Part shown: one piece after another, positions 57,756-64,000 of the stretch
How the letters are laid out: each line of letters opens with the position of its first letter
Position numbering within the stretch: position 1 is the first letter of the stretch
Assembly: GCF_027942865.1 (NCBI RefSeq)
Contig: NC_134526.1
Location: forward strand, 19,821,784-19,885,783
Reading direction: 5' to 3'
Length of the DNA stretch: 64,000 nucleotides
Source: Odontesthes bonariensis
Lineage: Eukaryota; Chordata; Actinopteri; Atheriniformes; Atherinopsidae
Position numbers and translations under genes: made by a program
The notes under the pieces: model-generated
The model's input: only the letters and a program-made list of their open reading frames with translations
Databases searched by the model: none
Told to the model about the DNA's origin: nothing

Positions 57756-60700
57756 GGACAGAACCCGGCTTGTTTCCCTCAGTTTGTAGTCTAAGCTAAG
57801 CTAACAGGCTGCTGTGTGCAGCTTCATGTTTACTGAGTGGATTCCAACTACTAACCAAACTCAGCAATAAATGTGATGACCCTGATAACCACCAGTCAGT
57901 CTCACATTAGTCTCCACACTCCTTTATGTCTTCTCTGTCAGCAGCAAAGCAGAGCGCCCGCCGTCGTTGAGCCTGTACCCCAGCGGCGAAGGCATGGTAC
58001 GTGGGGGTCTCGGGGGGGCTAAGATGATGCCCGGGAAAGACATCTGGCAGGTCAGCGAGCTCGGCCATTCCACCTTCAGCTCCGCCTATCAGGTGGGACA
58101 GTCAGCGGCCCTGTCCTCCTCCACCACTACAACTGCAACCTGGGAAGTGGAAAAGGGAGGGGCTAGCATTACTGCTGCTAGCCACGCCCACGTGGACCAC
58201 CCCCCCCCCTCCCACGCCTGCTTGTGTCACTTTTGAGGAGGCAGCCTTTAACCGAATCAGCCATAAATTTTCCCCTTTAAAATCAAATTAGTATATTTGG
58301 TTACATTTGTTGACTCAAGCAAGCAGGGACAGTATTTTGCAAATTTTTTTTGTGCTGCTTTTTTTTTTGTAACCGTGTGATTATGTTACAGTGTTTTTGT
58401 GGCGCTTCTACCATGTGCCGTCATGTTTTAGTTAACGCTTGTGCCGTACGTTTAAGCTGGTGTATCCAAATATTCTTCATTTTGAAGAATGGTGAATGTT
58501 ATTAAGTCTTTATAAGTAGAAAAGAAACTGCCAAGGTGAAAAACAAGGATAGCGTTACTGTCTTGTCGAGGTTTGTTTTCGTATTAGGGATTAAAATCAC
58601 ACTGAGCATAAACACAGATTGAAAAACACTGTAAGACTTTTGCTGAAAGTTTGCTGAACCCATAAAGTCAACTTTCTCTCAGTTTGCAGCACATACAGGT
58701 AAATTGACACATTGAAGTTTTTAAATCAAATCAAGCCATCACTTGTTGATGTGCATCAGCTACTTGAGATTTTAGTTGTCCCAAAACACTTTTAAAAATT
58801 CTTCCATGAAACACTGGAATAACTCAAAAGTTGACTTCACACCTTTACAATAAGGAATGTAAAAATAAGGGAATTGATAGTCAAAAAAAGATGTTTATAA
58901 ACCAGTTGGTAGAAGAAAATAATATGTTGGCAGGTGTCATAGCTAGAAGCCTAAGTGCCTTCATTTTGATGTTCAACTAATGCTGTTTGTCTGTGTCTCC
59001 GCCTCATCTTCATCACTGTACGCTACTGCCGCACATCAAGGAGGACGGATCGGAGTCTGACTCAGTCGCAGCCACACCCAGCAGCACAGGAAGCAAGTCC
59101 AACACACCCACCTCCTCTGTCCCGTCCGCTAGTGTCACCCCCATCAACGAGGGCTTCCTCACGCAGTCCGATTTTGACATAATGCGTACTGGAAACCGCA
59201 GGAAAAGTGCCAAGCGTCTCAGTCGGAATATGGAGGTGCAAGTGTCCCAGGAAACCAGGAACGTCAGCATTGGTAAGAGGATGTCAGCAAATACATCTTT
59301 GGTTGAAAACTTCAGTTTTCCGAGCTGAAGCCTTGCGCTATCAACACCCTCTCCAGTTTTAATGGAGAGCGCATTAAAGTTCTCACAAGAAGCCTCTGCT
59401 TACATGTAGTTGTGGTGTCTGTCTGGAACATTTTTCCAGGAATGGGAAGCAGCGATGAATGGTCAGAATTTCAGGAGATTATTGATTCAACCCCTGAATT
59501 GGAAATGTGCGTGGATCCCCGCGTGTATGGAGGAGGAAACAGGTACAACTACACTTTGATGATATACGGGCATAAAGTTCACATCTGTTGAGAAAAGAGT
59601 CAATATCGAACATGTCACATTACAAGAGCAATGCAATCTCTTTTTTTAAGCTATAAAAATCCCTGAAGGGATTTGAAGGATCATTTCTGCGTTTGGGAAG
59701 ATTTCTGCATACTCCCTACAAAACATATAATGTATTCGAACCTCTTTCAAAAACATAACCACAGACTGCTGTTTTCTTTAAGGTTGTCTGACTTTATTTT
59801 TTGCCAGAATTAGGTTTAATTCAGAAAGATTTGGTTTTAGAATGTCAGCATAGTTGTTTCTTGAGTACACGTGCTAAAAAGGTACCTGTGTTGCTCTTGC
59901 ATGTAAACAGCTGCCATAAAAAAAAAAGTATTATTTTTGATTTAAAGAATAAAAATGGGAAAGATTTCCCTCTCTTTGTCTCGTAAAATCACAATTTCCT
60001 CGTGTTTCAGCCCCTCTCAGGGCATAGTTAATGAGGCTTTCGGCATCAACACCGACTCTCTTTACCACGAGATCAAAGACGCCAAGTCGGACATCATTGG
60101 GGACGTGGATGCAGGTGCCGAGCTGCTAGGTATGAACAGAAGTTTGGCTGCAGCATATTTGGCTGGTTTTAATACATTGAGCAGTGATGCCCTTCTCTAA
60201 AAGAGCCTGAAAGTTTAATTTTTTTTGTGGTCAGTGTATTTCATTTTTTTTGGTTTGAAAACACAAATAAAACGTTGTTTCTTGCTCCTGAAATGATTAC
60301 CGTCAAGCTAAAAGTACGCAACAAACTGCAGGAAACTAAATGCTCATGCTTGATTGTGCTGGACGGTTTTTACTTTGCATCACTGCAGAGAAGAAGCTAC
60401 ATTTGAGGCTGTGGGAATGTGCCTCTGCACTGACTTTTTTTTCCTTGCATGGAAGGCTGCTGCTCTGCATCACTTCAAAGTCATCATTAAGAATATACAA
60501 TATCACACAGTGGAGTTCAAACCCAAGCCCAGCAGGCCATTCATGCAGTGTTGCTTTTATTTGTTTATTTGTCTCTCTGGTTTCCTTATTTTGTCTTTTT
60601 TCTTCGGGACAGAGACCTATTCAATCTAGTTTGATATCTATTTAAATCTTTTTTAGTTTGATCAACTATTTCGTCCAAAATGCTTCTTTCGCTGTCATGT

Positions 60701-63700
60701 TTTTCATGATTTCACAGTTTTCCATTATCACTCTCCATGTTTTACTTTAAGGGATTTTGTTCATTTTCATTTCTGTTATGGGATTTAAATCGTTCTTGGG
60801 TTTCTTTTCCAATTCCCTAAATTTTTACAAAGTAGAAATAAGAAGGGAAATTTGAGCCATTCTCCTTGCGGTCTGTTAACCTCTCACCCATTTCTTTTTG
60901 TCCCTCTTTTATGTGCTTCTGCCGGTGACACCCATAGGCGAGTTCTCAGGTGTGTATATTATCATGCACTGGTTGCCTTCTTTTTCTTTCACTCTCTACT
61001 CCTTTCCAGTCTTAAAACTCCACTAAAAGATGATATTTCTCAGTGTATACAAATTATATGATATCACATTACTGTAGTTTTAAGCACAAGCATATGATCA
61101 TTAAGTTATTGCTCAATCAAGCAATTCGGAAATGTGTAAATCCATGACCCTGCAGTTCAGCTTCCTCTGCAGCCAGTTGTAAAATTTGTAACTCCTCTGT
61201 TCCAAGTCCTCACAAAATCAAATCCAATTTGATTTCATACCATATATCTAGCACTATATATCACTTATGCACCAGTACCTGGCCTAACAAAGTGAAATTA
61301 TTGGTAAAAAATGTTTGAGACTCAGCCCTCCCCAATGAAATGCTTTCTCACATTTTTATGTCTCACCCATGACTACTAATTCAAACAAAAAAAGCAGCCA
61401 GTCTGTTTGGGAGCGTAGGCAGTGTCTGCTCAGGGCTGTGGATCTGACCAATCAAAGTAGCTTTTTTTAGGAAGAGGCAGCCTTCCAAAATTCCACACAG
61501 TTCGCAACATTCTTTAAATGTGCTGTTCAGCCTTGCTCGTAACTTCTCTGACACACGGTGGGGTGCGTTAACACGTGATATTTATGTGGTGACCTGTCAA
61601 CTTTGCGTCTACATGCACTGATGTGACAAAATCGCAAATCACAGTACAGATATATTACACTGTACAAAGTGAGACATTTTAAATTTAAACTCAAATTAGA
61701 TATTAAAAATTCTGGTGAGCTAAACACTTGTTTTCTGTGTGCATTACTACGGCACTGCACAGGGGAATTTTATGCTGGTGTAGTGCCAGGATACAGCAAT
61801 ACTTCAAATAATACTGGGTTCACTGGGTTTTGCACACAGTAAAATATCATATTTTTGTTTAGTGTACCAAACAGCATGTTGGGATGGAGTTTCACATGGA
61901 ACCTCAGTGTTGTTTCTTTTTTTTCTTGTACAGGAAATTTGTAAATATCCAGAACCAAAAACATTTTATGGGGCCTTTACTCCGCCGCTCTGATATTCTG
62001 CTTGTTTCACAATGACTTTAAAATAGATTTGAGGGTGAACAAATCAAATGTTGGGTGGCTGAAATTTGCACCAACACTAAACCTAACAGGAAAGTGAAAT
62101 AGGAGCCTCTGTGTTTGAGTCCTTCAGCCTTACTTTAAGTCTAAATGAATAGATGCTTATCAGCATCTTCTTTCTTCTCTTCCTGTTCTTCTCTTTCTCT
62201 CTCACCCTCTAATCTTCTCCGTTCTGTTTCTCTCATCTCCCTTTCTCCTTCCCCTTCTTCTTCTTTTGCCTCCAGTCCGTGATGATTTCTTCGGTAAGGC
62301 GTGCCATGCCTACGCTCATGGTCACTTTTCCTTGTTATGTCATTTCCTGGCTAGCTTTCACCGCCTTCTGGTTGCTTCCTTGTGCCTGTTTTCATGTAGC
62401 TCGATATCTATATTTTGTGCCACCTTTGCATCCCCCACCCCTAAATTTTTATTTTTTCTTTATTATTTAATAAAAGATTAATGCAAGTGGCCATGCAATT
62501 AACTTTTGGCCAATTTTATTTGCTTTTTAAGAACTTTATAATATATAATCACAACTTTTTTTGGAACTAGGACACCACAAGAGAATATTTCAACAGTAAA
62601 GAGGTACAAACTGTAAATATTGAAATCGGTATCGAAGGTGCATGTCTTCAAGGATAAACAGGAGACAACGAGGAGACTTCCTCAAGTAGCTGTGATAAAG
62701 TCTGATAGTTCAATAGCTATAGTGAAGACCTAATGTTATGAAACGAGGGCTTTATTGCTCTTCTCCAAACAATTATATCGAACAGAAAACAAAAGCAGCA
62801 CAATAACTGGATTTATCGGGAATGCACGAATTAATTGAAAAATAAATCCCTCGTTCAGGTTGTTCTCTGTAGTTGGCAGTTTGTTTTTCTCAGGCTAAAA
62901 TTAAAAACCACAAGTCTGAGGGACAGGTCGAACCCAAACAGAGAAGGATTTATTTTTCTGCCTCTGCAGTCAGATCGCATACCACAACATTAACTCCTCT
63001 AATCCACTTTGACCAAGAACCCTTCTCTCTGAATACAGTAAAGCCAATACCAGCCTTTGTAAAATATAAGAACCTCTTATCCTTTTTTTTGTTTGGTTTG
63101 TTTGTTTTTGACATGTTTTCATGTCTGAATTTCTGTCTGTGTTAAAATTTTTGCTTAAAGTTTGTGTGCTCGGCTTATGTTGCACAATGCTTGCTGCTTC
63201 CATACAAATAAGCATTCGAGTTTTTCAGTTAGTTTCTCATAATGATTAAGATAATCGGGAGTTGAGCTTGATAATAATAACACGTAAATATGACACCGTC
63301 ACGGTTTAACACTTTATTCTGCATGTTTTTTGCACTCAATGACTTGGATTATTGCTATGAAAACACATTTTTTGTTTTGAGCTGAAAAGGTTAAGTCAAA
63401 GTCAAACCTCAGCAATGTAGTCTCCGTCTACTTTAAGACAAAAATGTTGCTCCCTGGACGAGTCTATTTGGCTTTATTTGAAATAGTCACACTTTATATA
63501 GAAGGCTTGTAGCCTTTTTTCCGCAACAGCCATTTAGATTTGTTGATCTGAAAGACAGTGTTACTGTAGAAGCACCGAGGAATGCGTTTGACTCGTCTAT
63601 CGACAAATTGAACCGGTGGATTTTAGATGTTTTGTGTTAAAGCACGATGACTTACAGAGATCTGAATGTGACTGTTACAGGAATGGGAAAAGAAGTGGAG

Positions 63701-63738
63701 AACCTGCTGACAGAGAACAAACAGCTGCTGGAGACCAA
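50143..63738 (+). CDS. mapk8ip3: JNK-interacting protein 3 (MAPK8IP3), N-terminal part
   Basis: Eleven coding exons in the window: 50143-50448, 54680-54800, 55096-55166, 55259-55350, 57945-58092, 59041-59272, 59440-59542, 60011-60129, 60938-60949, 62276-62293 and 63681-63738, about 426 residues; the human protein has about 1,340. Exon 1 is the RH1 domain ([46 protein letters not shown]). Exons 2-4 form a coiled coil ([34 protein letters not shown]). Exon 5 has [10 protein letters not shown], aligned with the JNK-docking region ERPTSLNVFP. Then come [52 protein letters not shown] and [23 protein letters not shown]3 is a kinesin/dynein adaptor and JNK scaffold in axonal transport and lysosome movement. 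[15 protein letters not shown] fits JIP3 better than JIP4. Exon 5 has two in-frame acceptors, CAG|CAG. Confidence 0.95.
56180..56203 (+). other. Candidate 24-nt cassette microexon of MAPK8IP3
   Basis: A 24-nt segment is bounded by TTTGCACAG and GTAAAC. Between exons 4 and 5 it keeps the frame and would insert eight residues; with the split codon the read is T-QRHTWRKS-K. The acceptor tract has UGC at two places (TGTGCCGCTCTTTGCACAG), the motif used by SRRM4 for neural microexons. It is not needed for the protein model. Confidence 0.45.
56348..57141. mobile_element. Degenerate DNA transposon in MAPK8IP3 intron 4
   Basis: The left end GCATGTGAAAGTTTGGGCAC and the right end, read on the minus strand, CGTGCAAAGGTTTGTGCAGC, form an imperfect inverted repeat of the GAAAGTTTGGGCACCC kind seen in fish DNA transposons. 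The roughly 800-bp interior lacks a usable frame. It probably represents an old Tc1-like or related copy; the class is uncertain. Confidence 0.45.
57725..57750. repeat. Poly-T tract
   Basis: An uninterrupted T run of about 26 lies 190 bp upstream of MAPK8IP3 exon 5. The 123-residue frame passing through it is not a gene. Confidence 0.9.
60938..60949 (+). other. 12-nt microexon of MAPK8IP3 (Gly-Glu-Phe-Ser)
   Basis: GCGAGTTCTCAG lies between CACCCATAG and GTGTGTAT. Joined to the G left by exon 8 it adds GEFS, exactly the residues between the LLG and VRDDFFG segments of human JIP3 as I remember it. Being 12 nt it can be skipped without a frame change. TGC triplets (TGTGCTTCTGCCGG) lie 15-30 nt upstream of the acceptor. 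Confidence 0.85.
62276..62293 (+). other. 18-nt microexon of MAPK8IP3 (Val-Arg-Asp-Asp-Phe-Phe)
   Basis: TCCGTGATGATTTCTTCG lies between a long pyrimidine tract ending TTTTGCCTCCAG and GTAAGGCG. It encodes VRDDFF in phase with the 12-nt exon and with exon 11 (GMGKEV). Skipping both microexons gives LLGMGKEV, the arrangement in JIP4. The very long C/T tract is typical of exons too short for normal exon definition. Confidence 0.88.
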
Positions 63739-64000
63739 GTAAGAGACACATGGAAGATTAATAACTGTTCTACATATCCTACAAACGTTTCGCCCTTAAT
63801 CCAAAAGAAATTATATATGTAATATAACTAAAAGAATTGTCATGTGGTAAAATGAGCAAGATAATCTGTGATAGGTTTGATATGTTAGATTATCTGTTTA
63901 TAATCATACGACTCAGTCTAGACAAAAAACTGGTTACATCGAAGAGAGGCCAGCTTGTATGTAGCTATGTTCTGACCCGGCTCAGCCAGGAAAAGGGAGG

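Noticed and set aside
57428-57799. 123-residue plus-strand frame
   Set aside because: It runs into the poly-T tract, giving poly-Phe, and is not in phase with MAPK8IP3 exons.

Overview
This window is nuclear DNA from a ray-finned fish, most likely a compact percomorph-type genome. The evidence is GT-AG split vertebrate genes with short introns, teleost-style interspersed repeat tails, (TA)n and (CA)n microsatellites, and proteins close to human orthologues but with fish-like substitutions. No prokaryotic, viral or CRISPR feature was seen.

Layout. (1) 1-8779, minus strand: the 5' part of a TRIOBP/MPRIP-family actin-associated coiled-coil gene that runs off the left edge. Its introns hold a short telomere-like array, a hAT-like element with a long TA microsatellite, and old repeat debris. 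(2) 11017-12636, plus: NATD1, a small GNAT-fold protein. (3) 15993-18101, plus: TMEM11, a mitochondrial inner-membrane protein. (4) 21077-23087, plus: DHRS7B, a membrane-anchored short-chain dehydrogenase/reductase. (5) 26501-38677, minus: CRAMP1, a SANT-domain chromatin regulator. I reconstructed it as 20 coding exons, and one intron carries U12-type signals. (6) 41096-44981, plus: JPT2 (HN1L), five coding exons. (7) 50143 to beyond the right edge, plus: MAPK8IP3 (JIP3), the first eleven coding exons, with two very short in-frame exons and a possible third.

The genes do not form a pathway. In human, NATD1-TMEM11-DHRS7B lie together on 17p11.2 and CRAMP1-JPT2-MAPK8IP3 lie together on 16p13.3; here the two blocks are adjacent, joined tail-to-tail between DHRS7B and CRAMP1. 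All exon models were built by hand from reading frame, splice dinucleotides and phase matching. Gene names rest on remembered family sequences, not on a database search.

No wholly new biological system was found. The best items are the U12-type intron of CRAMP1, the microexons of MAPK8IP3 with UGC-rich upstream tracts, an apparently half-missing PH domain in the TRIOBP/MPRIP-like gene, a possible upstream-ORF exon before DHRS7B, recurrent ZNF143-type promoter motifs, and a CCAAT-box cluster between CRAMP1 and JPT2.
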